Shown: positions 1 through 8,612 of the stretch, piece after piece
Layout: the number at the start of each line of letters is the position of its first letter
Position numbering within the stretch: position 1 is the stretch's first letter
DNA from: Bacteroidales bacterium UBA4116
GTDB taxonomy: Bacteria; Bacteroidota; Bacteroidia; Bacteroidales; Tannerellaceae
DNA: 43,000 nucleotides
NCBI GenBank assembly: GCA_002381645.1
Contig: DFXE01000015.1
Location: forward strand, 1-43,000
Direction: 5' to 3'
Notes under the pieces: model-generated
What the model was told of the DNA's origin: nothing
Seen by the model: only the letters and a program-made list of their open reading frames with translations
Database searches by the model: none
Made by a program: the position numbers and the translations under genes

Positions 1-535
1 TTAATCTGGTTAGTCGTAAAAATAATTTTTATTTAAAGGACAAAATGCAAATCATTATTTTTTTCAATTTACGCCTTTTGTAAAAACGATTTATATGTGA
101 TCAATAAACATCTTTTAGCTATATGTCCTAAAAAATAAATAATTTTGCTTCAAAAGTAAATGAATGTGTTATCAATTATTTACTTTTGATCTTAATATTA
201 TACAAATGCGTTTTTTAATAGATATAAAGACTAATCAAGCTAACAATTCATTAAAACCAAATACAAAACAAATATATAATAGATGAAACAAGAATAAAAT
301 TGATTCAAAATAGCGCTTAATGTATTTTAAAAAAAGATATTTTAAACCCCAAAATATACAAACAAGCATTTTAATAGACCAAATTGATTTTTACTTAGAA
401 TCTTCACAGTTTTGCATATATTTGCTATTTAAAAAAAAATTAAACCTATACAATTCTTCACATCTTATTATAAATATATTATTTTTGATGCCTGAAATGT
501 AGGAATATACAAAACTTCAACTTATAAATGACCTA
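1..535. other. AT-rich non-coding region
   Basis: No convincing gene lies here. Codons in the only sizeable open frame (320-502) look like random AT-rich sequence, with runs of Lys, Ile and Phe and no recognisable domain. The region holds one 12-bp inverted repeat (listed separately) and two matches to the TAnnTTTG promoter element, at 140-147 and 181-188. It could be the long 5' region of the LytTR regulator gene, or the end of an unseen upstream unit. Confidence 0.6.
150..189. repeat. 12-bp perfect inverted repeat containing -7-like elements
   Basis: TCAAAAGTAAAT at 150-161 is the exact reverse complement of ATTTACTTTTGA at 178-189, with a 16-nt spacer. Each arm carries TACTTTTG, a match to the TAnnTTTG promoter element, once on each strand. 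The stem has almost no GC and no T-tract, so it is a poor terminator. An operator or a pair of opposed promoter elements is possible, but this is inference. Confidence 0.5.
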
Positions 536-1249
536 ATGAAAAATTATAAATATGTTATTATAGATGATGATGACATGGATAGATTATCATTGAGTTTCTA
601 TCTAAAAAATTACACTTTCCTGGAACATTGCGCATCTTTTTCATCATCATTGGAAGGAATCGAATATATTATGAATAACAAAATCGATATTGCATTCATA
701 GATATAAAAATGCCACATATCAATGGATTAGATGCACAAAAACGTATAAGAGAAAACGTATTATGCACTATATTCATTACTGCATATGCAGAATATGCCA
801 TTGAAGGTTTTAATCTTGAAGCCTTTGATTTTTTGATAAAACCATTTAACCAGGAAAGATTAAAATCATGCTTATGTAGAGTACAAGAGTATTTCGAAAT
901 AAAACATAAAGCTGATTTATTCGATGTCAGTTTTAAAAAAGATTCTATAATGGTAAAAGAGGGATATAACCATGTAAGTTTATTAGTGTATGAAATTGTA
1001 TATATGGAAGCCTTAAAAGACTATACCAAGCTAATTTCTTTGAACAAAAAGACTACAACTATCCATTGTAATTTGGGGGGTATGCTAAAAAAAGACCATT
1101 TCAAGGACTTTATACGTATACATAAAAGTTTCGCGATTCAGAAGAATTATATACAAACTATAAAATCCAATGAGATAATACTGGTCAATAATATTACATT
1201 ACCAATAGGGCTAAATTACAAAAAAGTACTATTAAATACCCTTTCATAA
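536..1249 (+). CDS. LytTR-family response regulator
   Basis: Two-component response regulator of 237 aa. The N-terminal receiver domain (about 3-120) shows the acidic cluster D10-D13, the phosphoacceptor D56 in FIDIKMP, the T/Y switch region FITAYAEYA and K103 in LIKPF. The C-terminal part (about 135-237) is a LytTR DNA-binding domain with the typical core VYMEALKDYTKL and FIRIHKSFAIQ. Members bind direct repeats in promoters as dimers. The partner is probably the histidine kinase 100 nt downstream on the same strand. The target genes are not evident. No clear promoter element sits close to the start codon. Confidence 0.93.
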   Translation: MKNYKYVIIDDDDMDRLSLSFYLKNYTFLEHCASFSSSLEGIEYIMNNKIDIAFIDIKMPHINGLDAQKRIRENVLCTIFITAYAEYAIEGFNLEAFDFLIKPFNQERLKSCLCRVQEYFEIKHKADLFDVSFKKDSIMVKEGYNHVSLLVYEIVYMEALKDYTKLISLNKKTTTIHCNLGGMLKKDHFKDFIRIHKSFAIQKNYIQTIKSNEIILVNNITLPIGLNYKKVLLNTLS

Positions 1250-1349
1250 AAAAATGTTTTTTCAGTTTTACATAATTTTACACATAATCGCTTTCAAAAA
1301 TCCTTAAACAATAAGTACACTCATTAACGATTACAGAAAAAGACAAAAA

Positions 1350-2123
1350 ATGTTTTATTATATAACTACATTGTCATTATTGACTATTATTTCAATATTT
1401 ATTTGGAAAAATAGTAAATTAAAAAAAGAAAATTACAAGCTAGCAATAATAAATAAAAAAAATCTCCTTTTCTTTGGCATACTCACCCATGACCTGCGAC
1501 GACCTATTGCAAGTTTCGCCAACTTCCTACAATTAAGACAAAATGCCCCTGAAATCATTTCGCCTGAAGATGCTATCGCTTTCGAACTAAAGACGATCGA
1601 TAACACCAATTATTTACTAGCTCATCTTGAAAGTTTACTTTTTTGGTGTAAAACACAGATGCAATCCTATACACCCCTCATTGAACCGGTAAAAGTCTTT
1701 AACCTATTTGAAGAAATTCATTTCCTATACAAAAATGATTTAAAAATTCAGTTCAATATCAACCAATCTTTAAATGATCACCTGATACTAACAGATAAAT
1801 ATTACCTTAGGATTATTTTAGCCAATCTCACTTCAAATGCTATAAAAGCAGTAGAATCGGTAAAAGACGGTAAAGTTGAATGGTATGTCAGAAAAAATAA
1901 CGATTATATAACTTTAATCATTCATGATAATGGAAAAGGTTTGTCAAAAGAAGAGATTGAAATAGTAAAAGGTATAAAGACCGCCTCCCATTTAAATCAA
2001 GGGTTTGGACTACAAATAATATATGAGTTAGCAAAAAACATAAGTTGCAGGATTGAAATAGTTTCAGATCATACAGGCACAACATACAATCTTTTACTAA
2101 AAAACTGTACTAACCAACCTTAA
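1350..2123 (+). CDS. Membrane histidine kinase with no sensor domain
   Basis: A 257-aa sensor kinase, short for the family. One membrane helix occupies residues 2-19 and is followed almost at once by a dimerisation/phosphoacceptor helix with H47 in LTHDLRRP. The ATPase domain has N159/N163 (N box), D193 in HDNGKGL (G1) and GFGLQII (G2). There is no periplasmic, PAS or HAMP domain, so input may come through the membrane helix or from another protein. It lies 100 nt after the LytTR regulator. LytTR regulators more often pair with LytS/YehU-type kinases, so the HDLRRP H-box pairing is mildly atypical. Confidence 0.88.
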   Translation: MFYYITTLSLLTIISIFIWKNSKLKKENYKLAIINKKNLLFFGILTHDLRRPIASFANFLQLRQNAPEIISPEDAIAFELKTIDNTNYLLAHLESLLFWCKTQMQSYTPLIEPVKVFNLFEEIHFLYKNDLKIQFNINQSLNDHLILTDKYYLRIILANLTSNAIKAVESVKDGKVEWYVRKNNDYITLIIHDNGKGLSKEEIEIVKGIKTASHLNQGFGLQIIYELAKNISCRIEIVSDHTGTTYNLLLKNCTNQP

Positions 2124-2142
2124 GAATATAAAATAAACAACG

Positions 2143-2150
2143 TAACTTTG
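2143..2150 (+). promoter_or_regulatory. -7 promoter element of sufS
   Basis: TAACTTTG matches the Bacteroidetes -7 consensus TAnnTTTG exactly and ends 29 nt before the sufS start codon. No TTTG is present at the -33 distance. It implies that sufS-vanZ-rnhB is transcribed separately from the two-component genes. Confidence 0.55.
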
Positions 2151-2179
2151 ATGTTTGTTATTATATAAAAACATACAAC

Positions 2180-3394
2180 ATGTTAGATATACAATCCATA
2201 CGGAAAGATTTCCCCATCCTTCAACATACCATATATAATAAACCTTTAGTTTATTTTGACAATGCGGCTACTACGCAAAAACCTAAGGTTGTAGTCGAAA
2301 AGATTGAAGACGGCTATTATAATGTAAATGCAAATATCCACAGGGGAGTACACTTTCTAAGCCAGGCGGCAACAGAAGCCCATGAATCTGCACGAAAAAA
2401 AGTACAACAATTTATCCAGGCAAAATCTTCCAACGAAATTATTTTTACACGTGGAACTACCGAAGCTATTAATCTAATTGCTTCCAGTTTTACCGATGAA
2501 TTTATGTCACCGGGAGATGAAGTAATTATTTCTGAAATGGAGCATCATTCAAATATTGTTCCCTGGCAGTTACAAGCAGCCCGGAAAGGGATTGCATTAA
2601 AAGTTATTCCGGTAACAGACAAGGGTGAACTTTGTATGGATACATATAAAAAGTTATTTACCGAACGTACCAGATTAGTATCGGTCACCCATATTTCGAA
2701 TGTTTTAGGAACAATCAATCCGGTCGAAGAAATCATCAGTATTGCACATCAACATGATATACCTGTATTAATAGATGGTGCACAATCTGTTCCTCATATA
2801 AAAATAAACATACAGGAACTTGATGCCGATTTTTATGTTTTTTCCGGACATAAAGTCTATGGGCCGACGGGTATAGGGGTTCTGTATGGCAAAGAAAACT
2901 GGTTAGAAAAACTTCCTCCGTACCAGGGGGGAGGAGAAATGATCGCAACTGTTACTTTTGAAAAGACCGTATTCAATGAACTACCTTTTAAATTTGAAGC
3001 AGGGACTCCTGATTATATAGGAAGTACGGCATTAGGTACAGCACTGGAATATATCGAAAAGCTTGGAGTGGAAGCTATTTCCGAATATGAAGACAGTCTC
3101 CTTACCTATGCGACCTCTCAGATAAAGAAAATTGAAGATGTAAAGATTTATGGAGAAGCTGCTCACAAAAGCAGTGTACTATCTTTTCTAACAGGACAAA
3201 TACATCACTACGATATGGGTATGTTGCTGGATCGTCTTGGAATTGCCGTACGGACAGGTCATCATTGCGCACAACCGTTAATGAAGCGTTTCGGAATTGA
3301 GGGAACGGTAAGAGCATCATTTTCTTTCTATAATACGATAGAAGAAATTGACATATTTATTGCCGGGATAAAACAAATAAAAAAGATGTTCTAA
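2180..3394 (+). CDS. sufS: SufS-type cysteine desulfurase
   Basis: PLP-dependent group II cysteine desulfurase (404 aa, normal length). It removes sulfur from L-cysteine as an enzyme persulfide for Fe-S cluster assembly in the cytoplasm. The aminotransferase class V fold is complete: YFDNAATTQKP near the N-terminus, the PLP lysine K225 in FSGHKVYGPTGIG, and catalytic C363 in RTGHHCAQPLMKRFG. The short loop around this cysteine is typical of SufS rather than IscS. The usual neighbours sufBCD are not adjacent here; the next genes are vanZ-like and rnhB, at 5 nt spacing and a 1-nt overlap, so the enzyme must work with SUF components encoded elsewhere. Confidence 0.95.
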   Translation: MLDIQSIRKDFPILQHTIYNKPLVYFDNAATTQKPKVVVEKIEDGYYNVNANIHRGVHFLSQAATEAHESARKKVQQFIQAKSSNEIIFTRGTTEAINLIASSFTDEFMSPGDEVIISEMEHHSNIVPWQLQAARKGIALKVIPVTDKGELCMDTYKKLFTERTRLVSVTHISNVLGTINPVEEIISIAHQHDIPVLIDGAQSVPHIKINIQELDADFYVFSGHKVYGPTGIGVLYGKENWLEKLPPYQGGGEMIATVTFEKTVFNELPFKFEAGTPDYIGSTALGTALEYIEKLGVEAISEYEDSLLTYATSQIKKIEDVKIYGEAAHKSSVLSFLTGQIHHYDMGMLLDRLGIAVRTGHHCAQPLMKRFGIEGTVRASFSFYNTIEEIDIFIAGIKQIKKMF

Positions 3395-3399
3395 TTTTT

Positions 3400-3801
3400 A
3401 TGCAAATTATCTACTACCTGAAAAAATACCCCTTTTCAATTGCTATTATTGTGATAGTAATTTACTTATCATTTTTCAAGCCTCCGTCTGTAAATTTACC
3501 TCTATTCGAAGGTTTCGATAAATTTGTGCATTTTTGCATGTATGGAGGCATGTCCGGAATTCTATGGTTAGAATTTTTATTCAATCATAGAAAAAGTGAT
3601 TTGAATGTGAAACATGCTATTACCGGAGCTGTAATTTGTCCGATAGTATTCAGTGGATTTATTGAATTAGGGCAGGAATATTTTACCGTGTACAGAGGAG
3701 GAGATTGGTTAGATTTTCTTGCCAACATCTCAGGAGTGTTTGCAGCCACCTTTATTGCCTGGTACATTTTTAAACCACTTATCTTAAAAAACAAACGTTA
3801 A
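3400..3801 (+). CDS. VanZ-like membrane protein
   Basis: Small integral membrane protein (133 aa) with about four hydrophobic helices. It carries the VanZ-family signatures GFDKFVHFCMYGG (about residues 38-50), an ELGQ motif in the third helix, and RGGDWLDFLANISG before the last helix. Distant VanZ relatives are implicated in low-level teicoplanin resistance in Gram-positives, but the role in Bacteroidales is unknown and no resistance should be inferred. It starts 5 nt after sufS and its stop overlaps the rnhB start (TAATG), so it is translated in the same operon. Confidence 0.85.
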   Translation: MQIIYYLKKYPFSIAIIVIVIYLSFFKPPSVNLPLFEGFDKFVHFCMYGGMSGILWLEFLFNHRKSDLNVKHAITGAVICPIVFSGFIELGQEYFTVYRGGDWLDFLANISGVFAATFIAWYIFKPLILKNKR

Positions 3802-4400
3802 TGTTACTCCCTTTTATGAATCCTGGCAAAATAGAGGCCGGGTGTGATGAAGCCGGCAGAGGATGTCTTGCGGGACCGGTATTTGCCGCCGCCGTTATTC
3901 TTCCACCGGATTTCCAGAATGAAAATATGAACGACAGTAAGCAATTAAGTGAAAAGAAACGTTATCAGCTACGACACATAATTGAATCGCAAGCCGTATC
4001 ATGGGCTTTGGGCATTGCTACTCCGGAAGAAATAGACCGTATAAATATTTTAAATGCCTCTTTTCTTGCTATGCATCGCGCCTTGGACGGATTATCAGTT
4101 CAGCCTGAACATTTATTAATTGACGGAAACCGCTTTACCCCCTATCATAATATTCCCCATACAACTATAATAAAAGGTGACGGAAAATACCTGAGTATTG
4201 CAGCAGCTTCCATATTAGCTAAAACATACCGTGACGATTATATGAAAGAACTTCATATGATTTATCCTTCTTATTGCTGGGATAATAACAAAGGTTATCC
4301 AACTATTGCACACAGGTTAGCCATAAAAAAATCAGGCATAACACCACATCATCGGAAAACATTTACTCTCTTTCCAGAGCAATTAACGCTGAACTTTTAA
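3801..4400 (+). CDS. rnhB: Ribonuclease HII
   Basis: Type 2 ribonuclease H (199 aa, usual length). It cuts the RNA strand of RNA-DNA hybrids and starts ribonucleotide excision from DNA. The metal-binding residues are visible: D16 and E17 in GCDEAGRGCLAGPV, D108 in LLIDGNRF, and D145 in AKTYRDDYM. The start codon shares one base with the stop of the VanZ-like gene, suggesting translational coupling. The C-terminal half contains the conserved NKGYPT and HR(K)TF segments of the family. Confidence 0.96.
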   Translation: MLLPFMNPGKIEAGCDEAGRGCLAGPVFAAAVILPPDFQNENMNDSKQLSEKKRYQLRHIIESQAVSWALGIATPEEIDRINILNASFLAMHRALDGLSVQPEHLLIDGNRFTPYHNIPHTTIIKGDGKYLSIAAASILAKTYRDDYMKELHMIYPSYCWDNNKGYPTIAHRLAIKKSGITPHHRKTFTLFPEQLTLNF

Positions 4401-4573
4401 AATAAACCATATTCTCATCTTTAGGTGCTTTAGCCGGTTTAACCTTGCCGTAATACTTCTTCAACACATAAAAGTTTATCTATCAATGGTTAATAGTAGA
4501 CAATCAATGAACATTTTTTTTACTGTTTTGTTATAATGCCGTAATAATTTGTTTTAAATATAAAAAGGCTTTT

Positions 4574-5329
4574 ATGATGAAAAAAATATTTTATTTGCTT
4601 ATAATACCTATGGTCATTTTCACTTCTTGTGATGATGACGACGGATATTCATTAGACAAGTTTTGGATTAACATGGCCACTGTTGAAAATCCGGATAATG
4701 AAGCATATTTTTATATGCGATTAGATAATAATGATTTACTATGGATTGCTGCTACCAATTATTATAACTATACGCCACGGACCGGACAGCGTATCCTTGC
4801 CGATTATACAATACTTAATGACAGACCTGCCGGTAGTATATACCAACACGATGTAAAATTAAATGATGCGTACAATATACTAACTAAAGATATCTTTTAT
4901 ATCACCCCCGCTACACAAGACAGTATTGGAAATGACCCTGTCGGTATCAATGACATGTGGGTAGGAGGTGATTTCCTGAATGTAAGGTTTTATTATCCTG
5001 GAAATAATAAAATACATTTTATCAATTTAGTAAAAGACCTGTCAGTAGAGCCGCAGGAAACAGGCACTATCCACTTAGAATTAAGACATAACGCAAATGA
5101 CGACACAGAAACTTTTAGAAGATATGGAATGGTTTGTTTCAACCTGATGTCGCTGTTTACACAAACTTCCACAACTCCTCAAAGAGTTAATCTGGTTATC
5201 CACATAAAAAATATTGACGGCAACGATATAACTAAAGAATTTATATATGATCCTGAAAACAAACAGGTATCCCCGAAGGAATTCAGTAGGGACGATTTTC
5301 AGGAACATAAAAATGTGAGCATAGAATAA
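4574..5329 (+). CDS. NigD-like lipoprotein
   Basis: Secreted lipoprotein of 251 aa. A hydrophobic signal (1-18) ends in the lipobox FTSC with C19, followed by DDDDG. Acidic residues right after the cysteine match the Bacteroidetes surface-export signal, so the protein is probably on the cell surface. The body resembles the NigD-like family (N-terminal strand domain and C-terminal beta-sandwich); the shared start YSLDKxWxxMAT and RHNAxxD segment recur in the second copy at 21378-22067. The molecular role of NigD-like proteins is not established. It appears monocistronic, between rnhB and the convergent phosphate operon. Confidence 0.85.
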   Translation: MMKKIFYLLIIPMVIFTSCDDDDGYSLDKFWINMATVENPDNEAYFYMRLDNNDLLWIAATNYYNYTPRTGQRILADYTILNDRPAGSIYQHDVKLNDAYNILTKDIFYITPATQDSIGNDPVGINDMWVGGDFLNVRFYYPGNNKIHFINLVKDLSVEPQETGTIHLELRHNANDDTETFRRYGMVCFNLMSLFTQTSTTPQRVNLVIHIKNIDGNDITKEFIYDPENKQVSPKEFSRDDFQEHKNVSIE

Positions 5330-5404
5330 CTATTTCACATGGACAGGTATATCTGGTCTGTAATGGATCAGCTATTCAAGCAACATAATAATAAGTTTTT
5401 AAGG

Positions 5405-5436
5405 ACACCCAGGTAGATGTGAATCTATACCTGGGT
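5405..5436. terminator. Hairpin between convergent nigD-like and phoR-like genes
   Basis: CACCCAGGTA (5405-5414) pairs with TACCTGGGTG (5427-5436), and TAGAT/ATCTA inside extends the stem with a small bulge. It sits in the 131-nt gap between converging genes and could stop transcription from both sides. Neither side has a long T-tract, so termination efficiency is uncertain. Confidence 0.5.
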
Positions 5437-5460
5437 GAATTCGTTTATAGACCGGTTACT

Positions 5461-7188
5461 TCATTTTTTTAGCGTAAAAAGAAATTCCAACCCTCCTTCA
5501 GACCGATTTTTAACCTGGATAGTCCCTTGATGAAATTTTACGGCATTTTTAACAATGGACAAACCTAGTCCGGATCCCCCCGTATCGCGTGTACGCCCTT
5601 CACCTACACGATAAAAGCGCTCAAAAAGCCGGTTCAAATGTTGTTCTTTAACCCCAAGTCCTGTGTCGTAATATGAAAAATATAAATATAAATCATCCTG
5701 CATATACATATCAATGTATATGCCAATATTCTCTCCCCCGTAATGAATAGAATTATCAATCAGATTACGGAATACCGAATGAAGCAGCGTATAATTACCC
5801 CGGATCACCAAGCCAGTATTTACATTACTTAAAAACTTAATATGATTCTTTTCCAGCTTATCAATAAGATCAATCCGTATTTCATTAATCAATTGTGAAA
5901 GATTGACAGCCTCCATAGGAAATTGAGAAGGTGCTTCCTCCATTTTACTGATAATTCCAACATCATCAATAAGATTTGACAACCGGACCGTTTGAAGAAA
6001 AGCACGGTCGATAAACAACTTTTGCTTCTCAGGTTCCATCTGGTTGCTGCTCAATGTTTCCAGATACCCACGGAGGCTCGTTACAGGAGTACGTAGTTCA
6101 TGTGCTATATTACTTGTCATTTGTTGTTTTAGTAAACGGGTTTTTTCAAGCTGGGTAACATCCCTTATCGTTATTTCAAAACTATTATCTTCAAAGATAA
6201 TAGTCTGTATTGAAAAAGTCTTGCCGTTCTTATCGATAAGAAACGAATAATGATTGCTTTCCTTTTCTTTCTCATAAATAAATTCTGTCACAGAATTAAA
6301 AAGATCATGTTTAAACATATCCTCAACATCTAACGTCGGTTTATCTGTCAGAAGGTTTAGATATTGGATAAAGTTTGTGTTGGCATATATCTTTTTCATT
6401 TCAGGATTAAAGATACATAACCCTTCCCCTGAAAACTGAAAATGACGTATGAGTTTTTCCCTTTCGATTTCAAGATTTTGCTTGTTGATCTCCATTTGTT
6501 TAAAAATATCCGTCAACTCCCTACCTATTTCACCCAGTTCATCTTCCGGAAAATGTAGAGTTTCCGGTACCGGCAGGCCTTTTTTTATTCTTGATGCAAA
6601 ATCTTTCAATTGAATAATAGATTTGCTGAACCTCCCTGCAATATAATTAACAAGCAACAAAACTATCACAAACAAAGCAAGTATAATATATACGAAAAGG
6701 TTATCCGGCCTCAGCAGGTTTTTTGTTTCAACTGTATAGGGAAGAGCTACCCGAACATAATAATGGTTATAATATTTAGCATAATAGAGATATTCCTGCT
6801 GCGTGGATGCCGACATCCTTATATTAGAGCCATAAGACGAATACAATGCATTGAGTATTTCCGGACGTGTTAAATGATTATCCATTTCATCAACATCTGT
6901 TACGTCTTTATCAAATAATACTTTTCCTTCTTTGTCGACAATCGTGATCCGTATGGATTCGGGTAACAATTCATCCAGAATACGTACGCTGCTTATATGT
7001 ACGCTATCCAATGGATTATTGCTGATATATGAATGGATCAGTTCTGCGTACCCGTCAAGTTTTGCTTCTAAATTAGCGGTTCGGTACTTCTTTTCCTGAC
7101 TTCGTTCAAACAAAGTGATGCTAATAGAAAACAAAATAAAAACGAGCATAAAATATCCGATAATCCGCTGTTTGTAAGTAATTCTCAT
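5461..7188 (-). CDS. PhoR-like sensor histidine kinase
   Basis: Membrane histidine kinase, 575 aa from the ATG at 7188. Helix 1 (about 9-28) and helix 2 (about 164-184) enclose a periplasmic domain of about 135 residues. Then come a linker with HAMP-like character, a PAS-like region (about 245-345), the phosphoacceptor H363 in SNIAHELRTPV, N475/N479 in the N box, D508 in YYDTGLG and the glycine loop GGSGLGLS (about 537-544). I chose 7188 because it lies 13 nt after the regulator stop; the longer frame to 7236 would overlap that gene. Its position behind the PhoB-like regulator and pst-phoU makes it the likely phosphate-starvation kinase. Confidence 0.92.
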   Translation of the reverse strand: MRITYKQRIIGYFMLVFILFSISITLFERSQEKKYRTANLEAKLDGYAELIHSYISNNPLDSVHISSVRILDELLPESIRITIVDKEGKVLFDKDVTDVDEMDNHLTRPEILNALYSSYGSNIRMSASTQQEYLYYAKYYNHYYVRVALPYTVETKNLLRPDNLFVYIILALFVIVLLLVNYIAGRFSKSIIQLKDFASRIKKGLPVPETLHFPEDELGEIGRELTDIFKQMEINKQNLEIEREKLIRHFQFSGEGLCIFNPEMKKIYANTNFIQYLNLLTDKPTLDVEDMFKHDLFNSVTEFIYEKEKESNHYSFLIDKNGKTFSIQTIIFEDNSFEITIRDVTQLEKTRLLKQQMTSNIAHELRTPVTSLRGYLETLSSNQMEPEKQKLFIDRAFLQTVRLSNLIDDVGIISKMEEAPSQFPMEAVNLSQLINEIRIDLIDKLEKNHIKFLSNVNTGLVIRGNYTLLHSVFRNLIDNSIHYGGENIGIYIDMYMQDDLYLYFSYYDTGLGVKEQHLNRLFERFYRVGEGRTRDTGGSGLGLSIVKNAVKFHQGTIQVKNRSEGGLEFLFTLKK

Positions 7189-7201
7189 TTGCCAGTTTTC
7201 A

Positions 7202-7906
7202 TTAAAGATTTTGCATTGTCTGAAACGTATATCCATATCCTTTGCGGTTGATTATGCATTCACTGTAACGCCCCATCTTTTTGCGTAACCGGTTTATGTG
7301 TACATCAACTGTTCTGTCTAATACCAAACCGTTGTCATCCCATGCTTTATCCAGAATATCTGACCGTGAATAGATACGGCCTTTATTACGCATCAACAAA
7401 AGGAGTATATTAAATTCTGTTTTTGTGAGGTCATTAACCATCCCGTCCGCAGATATAGTTTTTGTCCGTATATCAAGGATCAACCCGTCTATCTGAATAA
7501 TTTCATCATGTTGTCCCCCGTCTGTTCCACGGTTACGCTTCAATATACTCTTAATCCTGGCTATCACTTCTTTTATAGAAAACGGTTTCGATATATAATC
7601 GTCGCCTCCGATAGAGAAGCCTGTTAGCATGTCATTTTCAGTATCTTTTGCCGTAAGAAAAATTATAGGAATATTATTTCCCTTTTTACGTAACAGGTCG
7701 GCCATTTTAAAACCCGACATTCCTCCCATCATAACATCCAGCAATATCAATTTATGAGTAGACGTTAGTATATTCATTGCCTCTTCAGCCGATTTTGCCA
7801 CGTCTATACGATAACCTTCATTTTCAAGATTAAATTGCAAAATCTCCCGTATGTCCATTTCATCGTCAACAATCAGGATTCTAATGTCTTCATTCTTTAT
7901 TTCCAT
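7202..7906 (-). CDS. PhoB-like OmpR-family response regulator
   Basis: Response regulator of 234 aa. The receiver domain (about 8-122) has D14/D15, phosphoacceptor D57 in LILLDVMMGG, T85 in FLTAKD and K107 in YISKPF. The C-terminal winged-helix domain (about 135-230) has the OmpR/PhoB pattern TKTEFNILLLLMRNKGRIYSR, RTVDVHINRLRKK and RGYGYTF. It overlaps the end of phoU by 17 nt and precedes the sensor kinase, so it belongs to the phosphate operon. By analogy with PhoB it would activate pst transcription when phosphate is low; a candidate direct-repeat site lies upstream of pstS at 12232-12253. Confidence 0.92.
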   Translation of the reverse strand: MEIKNEDIRILIVDDEMDIREILQFNLENEGYRIDVAKSAEEAMNILTSTHKLILLDVMMGGMSGFKMADLLRKKGNNIPIIFLTAKDTENDMLTGFSIGGDDYISKPFSIKEVIARIKSILKRNRGTDGGQHDEIIQIDGLILDIRTKTISADGMVNDLTKTEFNILLLLMRNKGRIYSRSDILDKAWDDNGLVLDRTVDVHINRLRKKMGRYSECIINRKGYGYTFQTMQNL

Positions 7907-8570
7907 GGCGAATATCTTTTCCTTCAGTAAGATAAATAGTAGCTTCAGCTATATTCGTGGCGCTGTCGCCAATTCGTTCGAGGTTATGTGAAATAGCATT
8001 TATTTGTATCATATTGCGGATTTCGGATTTACTTAAATTTCTTTCAGAAAATTCCTCCTGTAAATATAGGCTGATTTGATGAAATAATTCATCTACTATG
8101 TCATCTTCTTCTATTACTTCATAAGCAATAGTATTATCCTCATTGGAAAAAGAAAAGATAGCTTTACGTAACATATTACCTACACTGTAAACCATCTTGT
8201 CTATTTTCTTTTTTATCGTATCGAAACCTTTGTCTTCCAAAGCGGTATCTTTTAAGAAGTGGATTACATTTAATAACATATCCCCTACTCTTTCAAGATT
8301 TGTTGTAATATCCTGATAAGTAATAATCTTCCTTAAATCAGCCGCCTTCGGATTAAATTGGAATATAGTGAATACGGCTTCTTCCCTTATCTTTATTTCA
8401 AGCCTGTCCATAATAATTTCGTTAGATTCGGCTTCTTCATATAATGAATCTATGGTATTATCCTGCAAAAGCTTGTTGGTTATCTGCAATTGCAAAAGCG
8501 CAGTTTTAGCCAGCAATTCAAAATCATTCAGTAATAATTCCAGTTGCCGTATTTTTATGTTTGTCGTCAT
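7890..8570 (-). CDS. phoU: Phosphate transport regulator PhoU
   Basis: PhoU, 226 aa, with two tandem three-helix PhoU repeats (about 15-105 and 115-210). Metal-binding acidic patches fit the segments DLRKIITYQDITTNLERVGD and AISHNLERIGDSATNIAEA, each with the typical E-R-(I/V)-G-D core. It is a cytoplasmic protein that links PstSCAB transport status to the PhoR-type kinase and restrains phosphate uptake. It lies 42 nt downstream of pstB and overlaps the response regulator start, the standard arrangement for pst operons. Confidence 0.96.
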   Translation of the reverse strand: MTTNIKIRQLELLLNDFELLAKTALLQLQITNKLLQDNTIDSLYEEAESNEIIMDRLEIKIREEAVFTIFQFNPKAADLRKIITYQDITTNLERVGDMLLNVIHFLKDTALEDKGFDTIKKKIDKMVYSVGNMLRKAIFSFSNEDNTIAYEVIEEDDIVDELFHQISLYLQEEFSERNLSKSEIRNMIQINAISHNLERIGDSATNIAEATIYLTEGKDIRHGNKE

Positions 8571-8612
8571 AATCTTTTATTACAAATTTTATTCAATTAT
8601 ACTTTAAAATCA

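Noticed and set aside
320..502. 60-codon open frame on the plus strand
   Set aside because: Composition is that of random AT-rich DNA, with no domain, no promoter spacing and no neighbour overlap.
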